64,000 nucleotides of DNA, taken from the NCBI GenBank assembly GCA_051294375.1, contig CM119264.1, forward strand, positions 28,810,696 to 28,874,695, written 5' to 3'. Below are positions 1 to 21,092 of the stretch, in pieces. Origin of the DNA: Paraspadella gotoi (lineage: Eukaryota; Chaetognatha). The notes under the pieces were generated by a model. It searched no databases, was not told the DNA's origin, and worked only from the letters and a program-made list of their open reading frames with translations. Made by a program: the position numbers and the translations under genes. Within the stretch, counting starts at the first letter, position 1. Each line of letters starts with the position of its first letter.

Positions 1-283
1 TTTTGGTTGTAAATCAAAAGTTAGTTTGAAATGTGTAATTTTAATCGAGATGTTAATTAGAGGAAAGTTTGCACTTGTATTCTAGCTTATTGAATTATTG
101 AATTTTATTAGAATTTGATATAAATTAAGAAAATTAAGTTAGTACATTTTGTGATTTTTTTTCCAATAAGGTGTTGCCGTCTCAAGGATAGCATAATACA
201 TTTTTGAAGAATTAATTGATGAATTTTCAATTTAATTATTGATTAATTTTTTGAATTAATTAGTCAATTTTTTAAAGACTTAC

Positions 284-10337
<10,054 letters not shown>

Positions 10338-10339
10338 GG

Positions 10340-10850
10340 TGAAGAGGGGAGACGATCGTCGTGGATTTTAATGGAGATCGTCGTGGATTTTAATGGCGAT
10401 CGCCGCGGATTTTAATGGCGATCGTCGTGGATTTTAATGGCAATATGCATTAAGGTTGTTACCGATCCGGAGACCTGGTTGTAGCGCGTCTCGGAAAAGG
10501 GCTTGGCCGGATTTCTAGAGGCTTTGCTCTGCGTGGAGAGGCTCGACCTCGCTAAAAAGAGGCTCTGCCCTGCGCTGAAAGGTTCGGCCCCTTAAGAAAA
10601 GGCTTTGCCCTGCGCGGAGAGGCTCGTCCCCGAAAAAAAAGGTTCTGCCCTGCGCTGAAAGGTTCGGCCCCTTAAGAAAAGGCTTTGCCCTGCGCGGAGA
10701 GGCTCAACCCCACAAAAAAAGGCTCTGCCCTGCGCTGAAAGGTTCGGCCACTTAAGAAAAGGCTCTGCCCTACGCGGAGAGGCTCGGCTCCGCGAGCAGC
10801 AGGACCGGCCTTTCCCTCCGCGAAGGGAGAAGGCGATGACCCGTTTCAAC
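10340..10850. repeat. Minisatellites upstream of the dynein start
   Basis: Two arrays lie directly upstream of the dynein ATG. Positions 10345-10447 hold four copies of a 25-bp unit (GATCGTCGTGGATTTTAATG type). Positions 10490-10800 hold a GC-rich unit of about 31 bp, alternating in pairs (CTGCCCTGCGCTGAAAGG / TTGCCCTGCGCGGAGAGG). They would occupy the promoter or 5' leader. Confidence 0.88.
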
Positions 10851-11903
10851 TCAAGTCATCCTCTTCGTTTTGTTTTGTTTCGATATAAAAAGAAAAAAAA
10901 ACAAAGACTCCCTCGAAACGAAAATGATGTTTCGTTTATTTTTGGGTTTTTATTTGTGTTTTATTTTCGCCGATGAAAAAAGAAAAGAATTGATCCAGGA
11001 TGAGAAATCGAAGAATGAGTTTAACCTTTTGTCAAAAGTTTTGACTAGATCATTTCTGACACCTTGAAATTCTTCTTTATATATTTCGTGCCTCCGTTTG
11101 TTTTTTTTTTTTTGGTTTTCTTAGAATCGACTTATTTTTCTTTTTCTTTTCTTTCCACTTTAAGTTTAACTTTTTTCTTTCTTTCTTCGTTACGGTGGGC
11201 GTTGACAAGTTCGTGCGAAAATTGATGAACTTCTGTATCAAAGTCTTAAAGATCAAAATGGGTCAGAAATCAATAAAAAAAAGTCAAAACGCTTTTTTAA
11301 GAACCCAAATATAAAAAATACGTTTGTGGAAATCAACACCTAATTAGTTGAGCTGAGAAATTGACGATCCAGAGGTCAGATCAAGTTGCAAAAAAGAAAC
11401 TTTGCTAAACAACTCTTTTGGCTCGGAATGATATGTTTTCACTTCAACCCTTTATAATCTTACATATATTAGTTTGAACTAATATAAAAGTATAAAAAAT
11501 AAAAATAAAACAAATAAATAAAAAGTGTTCCGGACGAACCCGTTCGAACACACGACGACGACGACGACGACGAAGACGACGAAAGGGACACCATGGCTTC
11601 GCCTCCGCCTGATTCCGCCTCATGAAATATCGCATGTCATCTTTAAAAAGGAAATCGATGAGTTAAAAGACTTTGTCGTTGAGTTTAATGTAGTTTAGAG
11701 ATTTTTATATATTTTCCCTTTTAATAATAACAGTGAATCGTTAAACAAAGCGAAGAGATTAACTTCGTACGAATTTTCCTTTTTTCTCTTTTTTTTTTAA
11801 GTTTTCTTCTTCTTGACAGGTATTACCTTTTTTCTATTACAGTATACACTCCCGATTTGTTCCTGCAGATTTCGTTTTCGTTTCTATCAGATTTTAGTCT
11901 TTT

Positions 11904-12020
11904 GTCTCTAACTCGCATCGCTTTACACAAAATAGCAACGTAGAGTTCAAATCCACAAGAATTTTTTGCAAAGCAGGACATTTTGTATGTAAATGTATGT
12001 TCCGACTTCAACTACCAAAG
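11904..12020 (+). repeat. Dispersed duplicated segment, copy 1
   Basis: About 117 bases sharing TAGAGTTCAAATCCAC and CATTTTGTATGTAAATGTATG with copy 2 at 13699-13825. Copy 2 carries an extra ~12 bases (near GCTCAAAGAAGC). I see no target duplication or terminal repeat. Confidence 0.8.
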
Positions 12021-12687
12021 AAAAAAATTAGCATATCATCATAAAAGAAACAAAATTGTTGTTTCAATTATATGTCGCTCTCTCTCTCTCTCTCTCTCTC
12101 TTTTTCTCAGTCCCTGTCTATTCTGATTAAAAATAAAAATAAAAGACAATGAAAAATTTATCCTGAGCACTAAAGCGTAGTAAAAATTATAAATTTAACT
12201 TTATTTAAAATTCTAAAAGTGAGGAACGAACAACATTATACTAATGAATATTTCTGTATAAAAAAATTTAATAAGTATTTTAATTATTTTAATTACAATT
12301 TACTCAGTAGGCCATATTTATATATAGTACAAATCCAATAAATGGTAAAATTTCAAAATAATTTTTTTGTAATTTTTTTTGCAGATTTGGATTCGTCATT
12401 AAAAGTTGATATAAAGAAATATAACTCTTTTTTAAAAATATCAGAAAAACCTATATTTTAAGCTGAAAATAAAAATTTTATATGTTAAATATAGTTTTTT
12501 TTTTAATTTTTAACCCACTTAAGAAAAAGGGTCATTCAATTCAAATTCAAAATAGGCCAAAATGGAGTACAAATTCAGAAAGCTGAGCTCCTGGCGATTC
12601 CGAAAATGTATTCACTTTAAACATTTGATGCATTCTACCCCATTTTATATCGTTTTTAATTATAATATAAAATAAAAGAAACCTATC

Positions 12688-12960
12688 TGAAGAGTTGCAG
12701 GTCAAACGAAAAGGCCAATCCATCTGATATTTTTTATGAATTTTTTATTACTGAATTAGAAAAATGTAATAGAGAGACATTTTTAAATTTCAACTTGTAT
12801 CCTTGAAAATGAAACGTTTTTAAACTTTAACCCTGAATTCTTTCTCACTGGAACACGTTTATCAAAATGTCTCTCTATTACATTTTTACAAATGTTTTTA
12901 AGATTGCTAATCAAATTTTTAATTCAATATTATTGCAGTCGTTTAGGCTGCAACTCTTCA
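12688..12960. mobile_element. Small foldback (MITE-like) element
   Basis: Outer inverted repeats TGAAGAGTTGCAG (12688-12700) and CTGCAACTCTTCA (12948-12960), with an inner inverted pair of about 22 bases (AATGTAATAGAGAGACATTT near 12763 and its complement near 12872). About 270 bp, non-coding. I could not find a convincing target duplication. Confidence 0.5.
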
Positions 12961-13420
12961 AATTCAGTGTAGATTCTTTGTAGCTCGAATTTCTTTAACA
13001 TCTTTTTAACTGAAGATTTTGTTCATGACTGGAAAACCAACAAAGTAACGAGATTAATTGTTTAATTCTCCCCTTTTAAACTAACCCATACCGTGTTTTA
13101 ACTTCTTACCTAGAATTTTTTAAAACCAGATTGAAAAAACAAATCTTTAAAAAATGTGCTTACCCATTTAACTTTACAATTTTGTTATTTATCAATTTAA
13201 AAAAAATGATTAAAAACTGAATGTTTACATATAAATAAAAACTTATTTTTTTGTGATTACTGATGATTAGAATGTATTTATGGATTTATTAGCTCTAATG
13301 CATCAATGATTACGTATTGTTATGCTGAATGACCTTTCCTCTTAATAAAAGAATTTTTAAAAATGATTTATATTTTCTTTTATCAACAAAAAAAGTGAGA
13401 GAGAAAGAGAAAGAGAGAGA

Positions 13421-13451
<31 letters not shown>

Positions 13452-13572
13452 AGGGAGAAAGAGAGAGTTAACAATAAAGATTTTGAGAAAGACACAGTGG
13501 TTAAAGTTGAGGACAGGGTAAGTTTAGACCAGAGAGAGAGAGAGACAGATATTGAAAAAAAATTTGGTGTAG

Positions 13573-13626
<54 letters not shown>

Positions 13627-13698
13627 GAGAAGCAGTGAAGGCAAAGGCAAATTTATACATTTATGTAATGTACAACAATGAAACATAAACAAACTTTT

Positions 13699-13820
13699 TC
13701 TCTAACTAGCTTCGCTTTAAACAAAATAACAACGTAGAGTTCAAATCCACTAGAATTTTTTTGCACAGCAGGGCTCAAAGAAGCATTTTGTATGTAAATG
13801 TATGTTCCGACTTAAACTAC

Positions 13821-13825
<5 letters not shown>
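13699..13825 (+). repeat. Dispersed duplicated segment, copy 2
   Basis: Second copy of the segment at 11904-12020, same orientation, running directly into a GA microsatellite. Confidence 0.8.
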
Positions 13826-13873
<48 letters not shown>

Positions 13874-14225
13874 CGAAAGAGCGAGAGAGCGAGAGAGCGA
13901 GCGAGAGCATGCGAAAAAACCGGCTCCCGAATCCTCATCATAATCATAAAATCTAAGTCAGATTCGTCGCTCGTTTTATCTTTCAACTCAATTTCAGGTT
14001 CGTTTTTTTTTTTATCGATAAAACTAAAAACAAAAAACAAACTAGTTCATTAAAAAAACTTGTTTGGATTTGGTTTTCCGAGTCTTTGAAAAACAAACGT
14101 TCAGAAATATCACTCATTTATTAGTTTTAGGTGCTTTTTAAAAAATATTAAATTCATAGAAGAGGAAATAATTGTTGACATACTACAATTTCTATAAAGT
14201 TGATTCTTTGTTTTTCAGAATCATC

Positions 14226-15692
14226 ATGACCACGCCGGCGTCAGATCGCTCCGCACCCGACGGCGGCGCCTCCGCTTGGCTGGCGGCGACGGCGCTGGCC
14301 TTCTGGCATCTTGTCTTTGCCATCGTCGACAAATCCTACGGCGTTGTCCTCATCGAGTTTCGATCGGCCTTTCCCGGCGCCACCGAAGCGTCGTTAGCAG
14401 GCATCGGGTCAGTCACCATGTGCCTCACCTTTCTAATGGCGCCAGTAGCATCGGCGCTCATCGATCGCGGGTTCACGGCACGTCGCGTCATTCTCGTAGC
14501 CGCACTGTTTATCGTCTTTGGCGCCATTAGCTCCGCCTTTGCCAATTCAGTGACCTTACTCTACCTTACCTTTGGCTTCATGATTGGCATTGGGGCCGGA
14601 CTGAGTTTCAACGCAGCTTACGTCTCTGTTGGTCAATATTTTGAGCGACGACTACCGGTTGCCATGGGGATCGCCTTTTTTGGCGGAGGCGTTGGTGGTG
14701 CTGTTATGTCACCGCTTATTGAGTATTTGGAGGAGGAGTTTGGGCTCAAATGGACATTGATCCTCATTGGCGGAATTTGTACAAACATCTTTGTCGTCGG
14801 CATGATGATACGTCCTTTACAAGGTCGGCATGGTTGCGCACAAACGATTGTAGATTTAAAAAAGGATGGCGATTGTTTGGAAGCCACTACGTTGGTTGAA
14901 TATGAAAATTATGTGCAAGAACGGATGGAGTTTCAAGAAACCAATTCAGAATTTCCTCCGATTCATGATGGTTCCAAAAAGTTATTTTTGAAAACCGCTG
15001 ATGCAGAATGGAAACCAATGCCACGCAAAATCTCGACCAACGCATTTCTCCCCGACGATGAACGACAAAAACCAATTCTATTTTCAGGTTTCAACTTCTC
15101 TGTTCTTCTCGACCCAATTTTCCTCCTCTTCCTCCTCCATCAGCTGATCTCAGTGCCCTGCGCTTATTGGTCCTACGTCTACTTGCCCAGTTTGGCGATA
15201 GAAAGGGGCGTTTCCAAGATGGCCGCCGCCGTGACAGTGTCTTACGTCTTCCTCGCTCAGATCTTTGCTCTGCCATTGGCCGGCGCCGCGATGAACACCG
15301 CGCCACTTCGCCGCTGGTGGCGCTTCATCGCCATCGCCAATTTAGTGACGCTTGGCGCTGCCGACTTCGCCGTCATCTTTGCTTCATCCAATGTCCACTT
15401 CATCGTTTACGCCATCGCTCATAGCGTCGCCTTTAGCGTCTCCATCGTCATGCGCGTTCCTTTGATGACGAACCTTTCCAGCAGGGAGGACTTGACAAGC
15501 CGCTTGGGATGTCTCAATTTTTTTATCGGCGTTGGTTTAGTGGCGATGCCAATGGCATCAGCCGCTGTCGTCTATACCTGGGAAGAATATTCCAGTGTAT
15601 TTTATTTTCACTGCGCCGCTCAGGCAACGGCGGCAGGGCTGCTGCTGCTGGCCAGCGCGTTGAAGCCGATTTGGCTTCCACCAACCGATTGA
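14226..15692 (+). CDS. Monocarboxylate transporter-like MFS protein (SLC16 family)
   Basis: 488 residues in a single coding exon. Proton-linked carriers of this family move lactate, pyruvate and related acids across the plasma membrane. The N-terminus carries APDGGASAW, matching the conserved DGGWGW entry to TM1, followed by hydrophobic helices in the 6 + 6 MFS layout with a long polar loop near residues 200-285. RGFTARR after TM2 and YFERRLPVAMGIAFFGGGVGG in TM4-5 are family-typical. I chose ATG 14226 because a T-rich acceptor (TTTTTCAG at 14211-14218) lies just upstream and the DGG motif follows at the usual distance; the ATG at 14172 would lie in intron. AATAAA follows at 15714-15719. Substrate cannot be told from sequence. 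Confidence 0.9.
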   Translation: MTTPASDRSAPDGGASAWLAATALAFWHLVFAIVDKSYGVVLIEFRSAFPGATEASLAGIGSVTMCLTFLMAPVASALIDRGFTARRVILVAALFIVFGAISSAFANSVTLLYLTFGFMIGIGAGLSFNAAYVSVGQYFERRLPVAMGIAFFGGGVGGAVMSPLIEYLEEEFGLKWTLILIGGICTNIFVVGMMIRPLQGRHGCAQTIVDLKKDGDCLEATTLVEYENYVQERMEFQETNSEFPPIHDGSKKLFLKTADAEWKPMPRKISTNAFLPDDERQKPILFSGFNFSVLLDPIFLLFLLHQLISVPCAYWSYVYLPSLAIERGVSKMAAAVTVSYVFLAQIFALPLAGAAMNTAPLRRWWRFIAIANLVTLGAADFAVIFASSNVHFIVYAIAHSVAFSVSIVMRVPLMTNLSSREDLTSRLGCLNFFIGVGLVAMPMASAAVVYTWEEYSSVFYFHCAAQATAAGLLLLASALKPIWLPPTD

Positions 15693-15713
15693 TTGTTTTT
15701 CTTTAGATATAGA

Positions 15714-15719
15714 AATAAA
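15714..15719 (+). terminator. Polyadenylation signal AATAAA of the transporter gene
   Basis: Canonical hexamer 22 bases after the stop codon. Confidence 0.65.
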
Positions 15720-16288
15720 AAAAAATTTGGAACCTCTCACGTTTCTATATTTAGTTATTAGTACTTCGTCTTAGGTAATGATAATTTTACTCACCTAAAA
15801 CACCGAGATTAATAGTAAAAGCGATATTATAGAAATGTTTGGAAACCCTGACCCTAAGTGGCCGATCTCAATAAATCGAAAAGGACCATGTAAAAACTAA
15901 AAAGATTTTATTGTCACAATTTATTTAGAGGATAAAAAAAAATTAAAATAAAAACTATGACAGCAAAAACAGAATCGTTGCCAGGTTAAAAATATCACTG
16001 ACCGATTAAATTATTTCTATTTGGAATTTAAATTTTTTTGTAAACAAAAACATGTCCCCTTATTTTAGGCTTTATTAAATTTGTTTTTTTTATTTTTCTC
16101 TTCTTCTTCTTCCTCTACTTTCCATCAGTCATAATCTGCCGCTCTAATCTAAGCCTCAATTTCTTCCACATCCTCCTCCTCATCTCTCTTCTTCCTCCTC
16201 CTCCTCCTCCTCATCTCTCTTCTTCCTCCTCCTCCTCCTCATCTCTCTTCTTCCTCCTCCTCCTCAATTCTCTTCTTCCTCCTCCTCC
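15720..16288. other. Convergent 3' regions
   Basis: Between the convergent transporter and membrane-protein genes. It holds AT-rich sequence, a minus-strand AATAAA at 16076-16071 (213 bases past the stop at 16289) and TCC-rich tandem repeats with a unit of about 28 bases (CTCCTCCTCATCTCTCTTCT type) at 16150-16290. Confidence 0.75.
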
Positions 16289-19200
16289 TCATCTGCCTCT
16301 CATCCTCCCCTCTTCCTCTTTCTCCTCCCTCAACGAAGTCAGCACAGTCTCTTTCTCTAATCTCGTATCGAATCCAGTTTCGATCGCGTCATTGACCTTC
16401 TGCAATAAAGCATCCGAGGCTCCTCTCTCCCTCGATCGACGCTTGGGTGCGGCGGCGGCAGCGGCGGCGGCGGCGGCGGCGGCGGCGTCTTGTTTCGCCG
16501 CCAACGTGATGGAGGAGGATTCTCCGATGGCGAAGGAAGGTCCGTGACTCTGGACGACCGCGTGACTTTTGGACAAGCGTTTCTTCGTCGAAGAAGACGA
16601 CGACGATAACGACGACTTCGACGACGACGACTTTGAAGACGATGATAACGTCTTTGACGACGACGACGACGACGAAGGCGCCGACGCCAAGGATCCCGAT
16701 GACGATCCAGACGCCAACTTTGAAGATTCCACTCCGCCGGCCAAAGCGACTTTTCCCGCCATAACTTTTGCTTTCTCCATCTCTTGATCTTCATCTCCGT
16801 CGTCGAACGGACTGACGACATCGTTGGGGATGAGATCCGCGGCCGCCGACCTTCGAGGATCTCCTTTCTTCACATCGACCTTCGCATTTTCCCGTCGACG
16901 TAACGAATCCACAGAATCGATCCAAAGTTGCTGAGCCTCGTGATCCATCACGGATCGATCCACATTGTTCACAGTTGCTAGGAGATTTCGCAATGCGTCA
17001 TTGGTCGCCGAGTTGCTCCGAGAGTTGGCTAACACATTGCCGAAGCGATCGCGCGACGTCTTTAAAGCCTTTGAACCTTTCGTGGATAAAATGTGCTTAC
17101 GTTCGCTCGGGCGACGATTCGAAGCGACTCCATCTTGGGAGTGACCATTTAATGCCGCGCCGTCTATCGTGCGTCGATTGTAATTAACTCCGTCGTCCGC
17201 ATGCAAAGATCGACCAACGTCGGTCCTCAGTTTCGTCGGCAAATCGTTTACCGAATGCTGATTCGCTAAGACTCGTCGTTTTTCTCCTCTTCCATTTTCG
17301 AATCTCCTATTAACTTGGACTCCATTCGGTAAATGTCGACTCGCCAATCTATTCATCGATCGCCTTCCTCCTAAATTCCCGTCCGCGGGTCGGCGATCCG
17401 CCGAGTTGCCTTCTCCTCCTCCTCGTCGTCCTTCGAACGGCCCGTCCACCAAATGATGCGCGACCGAGATCCGATTCGCCAAACGACGCTCGCCGACGGT
17501 CTCGGCCCCAGCCGCCAGCCGTTTGCCGGACAACGCCGATTTCTCGGTCGTCGTTCCGAACGGCGTCGCCGGATCCTCGTCCATTTCTTCCCTCGCGTTC
17601 GGGAGGACTCTTCCGTCGACGTGAGCGCCGATGCCGACCACGGAGCCGGTCGTCTTCTGAAGAGGCCTTTGAGTTTTGCTAAGGGAGCTGGTCTTAAGAT
17701 TATCATCGGGATATTCCGCGCGGGTTTGGTCATTGCTTTCTTTGCCGGGAAACTCGGCTCCGGTGCCGATAAGGTCTTCGTCGTAGGGGCCGACTTCGCC
17801 CGCGGCTCGGACTGGAGCGGGGCCCGAGTGATCCGTCACTGTAAAATGAGAAAAGCGGCGTGTTTAACAGTTTAAAAACTGTTAATCATTCGACTTTCTA
17901 CGAAAACGCCACTTAACAAACTCTTACTACCTTATTTCTTTTCTTTTCTTATCATAACTTGCCAAACTCACCCTCTTGCCGCTATTCCTCTTCCACCTAA
18001 CTCACCCTCTTGCTGCCACACCCCCTGCGGTCCATTCCGCTTGAGCTTGTGCGGTTGAACCGATATCGTCTTCTCAGAGGAGACGGCGATGGAAGCGACG
18101 GAGACGACGCTGATAACGACGACGGTTGCCACGGCAACGGCGACGCAAGAAAAGGACATCCGATCGAGGATGACGTTGGCCGAGGAACCGGAGACTGAGA
18201 AGAAGGGAAAAAAAGGAGGTAAAAAGAATATAAAAAGGAAAAAATAAAATTGAGATAGTAAGATAGTTATAAAAGAAAGTTAAAAAATGAAAAAAGGGAG
18301 ATAAAAAAAAAAGGTAGAAAGAATTAAAGAAGAAACATTGCGAATAAAATTTGTTGTTCTACTTAATCTCATTCGCACATTGTCGTAATTTTAATTTACG
18401 CTTTAAAAAATAAAATTTTGTTTATTTTTTTAGTTTTTTTGCTATCATTTGTTATCAGTACATAATAATATTGAATTATTATTCAATTCAATTCACCTGT
18501 TTTATTATTAAACTCACTGCTATTCCCGATGTTGTTTCGATTTCCGTTCCGAATGCTGTCCACTTCCGCCAAACTCTCGTAACCGAAAGTCTCATCGCTC
18601 GACGCCACCTCCGTCCGATCCTCGAAAGGCGGCGCTATCTGGGCCGGCATCTCCCATCCGGTGCTGAGCGCCGCGGATCTCGGCGCCGTGGGCGACGCCG
18701 GTCTGGAGGTGCTGGTAGTTCCACGAAAACGACGCCAAGCCGTCACTGTTGGCGCCAACAGGGAAACAAATATATTGGTTGTACCAATTTCATAGCTTTT
18801 AAATCTAAATTTTATATTATTTTAGAATATATGTATTGTTTGACAAATAAAATGGCAGGTAAATTAACTCGTTTTTTAAATCATTTGTTTTTATGATCGT
18901 CATTGTGTTCACGATCATAGAATCGTTACATTAACGAGACTTAGAGAGAGTGGAAAAGTTTTATATTGGTTGTACCAATTTCATATGCATCCTTAAATCA
19001 AAATCATGATAAAGACTTTTAAAGACTTTTAGAAAGACTTTTAACTCGTTAATCTGAATTTATATTTGAATATTTTTAATTTGTTTAAATTTTTCTGACC
19101 AGACGCGTTTTTCGTATCCGACAACTTTTGCGTAAATCGACTCCAAAGAGATTTTTCTTTCTTTTTCGTCTCTTCTTTCTTTTCCTCTTCCTCCTCCTCC

Positions 19201-19439
19201 TCCTCCTCCTCTCCTTCCTCCAACATCGGCTCGCCAGACTTCATCGTCAGCAGCGAAACGGAGCTGGGATCTCTGCGGACCGCGCCGCCGACGCGACTAG
19301 CGGTGCCGACATGACTCGCAGTGCCGACCCGGCTGGCAGTGCCGACCCGGCTCGCAGTCCCGACGCGGCTCGCAGTCCCGACGCGGCTCGCGGGTCCGCT
19401 ACGCCAACTTTTCATTGTTTGCGTCGAGAAATTTGGCAT
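16289..19439 (-). CDS. Unrecognised single-pass membrane protein with VGTASR repeats
   Basis: Four exons, 19439-19100, 18745-18497, 18194-18006 and 17838-16289, all joined in phase 1, give 775 residues. The N-terminal exon has six tandem VGTASR-type hexapeptides and an acidic-lysine stretch. Exon 3 encodes one hydrophobic helix (SCVAVAVATVVVISVVSVAS, about residues 215-240) followed by basic residues. The long last exon is polar and low in hydrophobics, rich in RR dipeptides, then Ser tracts (Ser-Lys runs), a 13-Ala run and a charged tail. No known domain. No obvious signal peptide, so type II topology or a signal anchor is likely. A 14-codon upstream ORF (MIIADRELDMASIT) ends at the base before the main ATG's preceding codon, a possible translational brake. 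A further 5' exon is possible. Confidence 0.65.
18768..18986 (+). mobile_element. Two minimal 3' ends of the hairpin retroposon
   Basis: ATTGGTTGTACCAAT followed by TTCATA occurs at about 18773-18793 and again at 18966-18986, each preceded by unrelated sequence. They look like extremely 5'-truncated copies of the element at 19905-20166. Confidence 0.6.
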
Positions 19440-19904
19440 CGTCACGTGATCGACGCCATGTCGAGCTCTCGATCTGCGATGATCATTTGTTTAAACCTTT
19501 CGATAATCATATAAAAACATATATAGTGTATAATAATTACATGAATATAGAGAAAAATAAAAATAGGGTATATATAGAAATACATGGATATTCTTTTTGA
19601 CTATTCAGTAGTTTAACCCACTTTCTCCCGTTGCCTTTTGTTGACTAAATCGCGGACGATTCTACGCGTAGGCAGCGACTCATAGTTCGAGCGGAGAAAA
19701 CCGTAAGCGAAAAAAACAAAACTGCATTTTAAAGCTGAGAGAAGTCACGAAATTTGAATCGCGATGAAATGCACGGATAATTATAGAGATGAGATTTAAG
19801 TTAAAAGTTTTACCGTGAGTAGGATTTGAAAATTTCTGAAAGAAATTGATGAAAAAAGGCTTTTTAAAGGCGTACACAGTTTGAAGATTACGGTAGATTA
19901 CGGA

Positions 19905-20166
19905 TTAAGGGAGTGGTCTTTTCATACAATTGAAACATTCTTTGAACTATTTTCCACTTCATTGATAGGGAAGCCAGGTACTCTGGGAGTGAATAAACGA
20001 GACTGTGAGAGAGTCTTGATTGAAAGCTTGCAGGGACCTGCTATGTCATTATCTTGTAAGAGTGATGGAGGCCTTAAACCACCAAAGCCTGTCCAAAGTC
20101 AGGAGCAAGATAGCTTATTTATTAAATGAATGGATAATTTTTATATTGGTTGTACCAATTTCATAA
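19905..20166 (+). mobile_element. Short retroposon with 3' hairpin, full-length reference copy
   Basis: About 260 bp, from TTAAGGGAGTGGTCTTTTCA to ACCAATTTCATA. Nearly identical to the inverted copy at 56743-57002. Other copies (24670-24722, 44640-44757, 58243-58407 inverted, 57645-57787 inverted, about 25345-25384 inverted, 21935-22110 inverted) are truncated. Most share the 3' end, whose ATTGGTTGTACCAAT is a perfect 6-bp stem with a 3-base loop. No Pol III box is obvious. The reading frame here is not conserved as protein. Confidence 0.75.
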
Positions 20167-21092
20167 CATTTTTACTTTATTAACTAACTTTTTAAACTCG
20201 GTCATTATAAGACTTTCTTTTGTAAGAAAGAAAATAATGAGTTGGAATATTTAAATAAATTAAGCAATAAATATTTTCGTATCCCTGTTTGCCAATAGAG
20301 TTTCTTTAAAAGGAAAAGTCATTGTCAGATCTATAATTTTCTTTGTCCGATAGAATTCATAGTGAATAACAATGCAGACACGAAAGCAACATTTATGTAT
20401 GTAAACCTTTGTTTGTAAACATCGGGCCAACATTCAAAGTTTTTTTGTTAAATTACCTAAAGAGTTAAATTTTGTTAGTCGGTTTTTTTTTGTTAGCAAT
20501 TCAAATCCTAAAACGTGGCAGTGTTCATGCCGAGTCTCAAAGCGTGACAAAAAAAAGCAGATTGTGACCAAGTACTATTCGGGGCAAGTTCTTTAAATGT
20601 TGGGAGCGCTACGTGACAGTTAAAAACGTGACAATTCCCTTTTATTGTCACGTTTTAAATAATTTCTTCTCGTTAAAAACCAAAATACTTATTTTTAAGT
20701 GATTGCATGTAGACTTCAGAGATCGGCAATCTTAAGAACGATTCAAAATCAATTAATAAAATAATTAACAAAAATCTCTTGCCCTTCCTAAATATATCAC
20801 TGCGACAATCCAAAAAAAAATAAAATAAAATAATTGGGTTCCCCAAATATCTTAAAAACTGAAACGACACGAGAATTCAATTAAAAAACCGACAAATACT
20901 ACTACAATTCGATAATTCGGAACACGGGGGGAAAAAATGGTAAATATTGTTTCAGACTCTCAGTCCATGTTTTGTTTTTTTTTATCATCGCAAATGTTCA
21001 TGTTGTAAAGAACCCAAAAGAATAGTTCGGTTTGTCGGTTAGTATCTGCTTAGGCAGTTGCGTCGGCAGCTGCGTCGACACAGAGTCGGCAG
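20167..21092. other. Intergenic AT-rich region with a palindrome
   Basis: No coding signal. It contains a perfect 13-bp hairpin, AAAACGTGACAAT at 20623-20635 and ATTGTCACGTTTT at 20644-20656, with related half-sites nearby (AAAACGTGGCAGTG, AAGCGTGAC, ACGTGACAG). Confidence 0.6.

Larger units (their letters stand above)
10851..14170. other. Intergenic region, dynein to transporter
   Basis: AT-rich DNA with no supportable coding exon. It holds CT/GA microsatellites (12076-12102, 13393-13460, 13576-13630, 13823-13905), one dispersed duplicated segment (11904-12020 and 13699-13825) and a foldback element at 12688-12960. Regulatory sequence and a 5' untranslated exon for the transporter should be here but I cannot place them. 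Confidence 0.7.

Noticed and set aside
14172-14225. Upstream ATG extending the transporter by 18 residues
   Set aside because: The segment contains the intron's polypyrimidine tract and AG acceptor, and adds nothing found in SLC16 N-termini.
19881-20129. 82-residue plus-strand ORF, partly repeated on the minus strand near 58400
   Set aside because: It coincides with the hairpin retroposon; differences among copies fall evenly over codon positions and other copies have stops.
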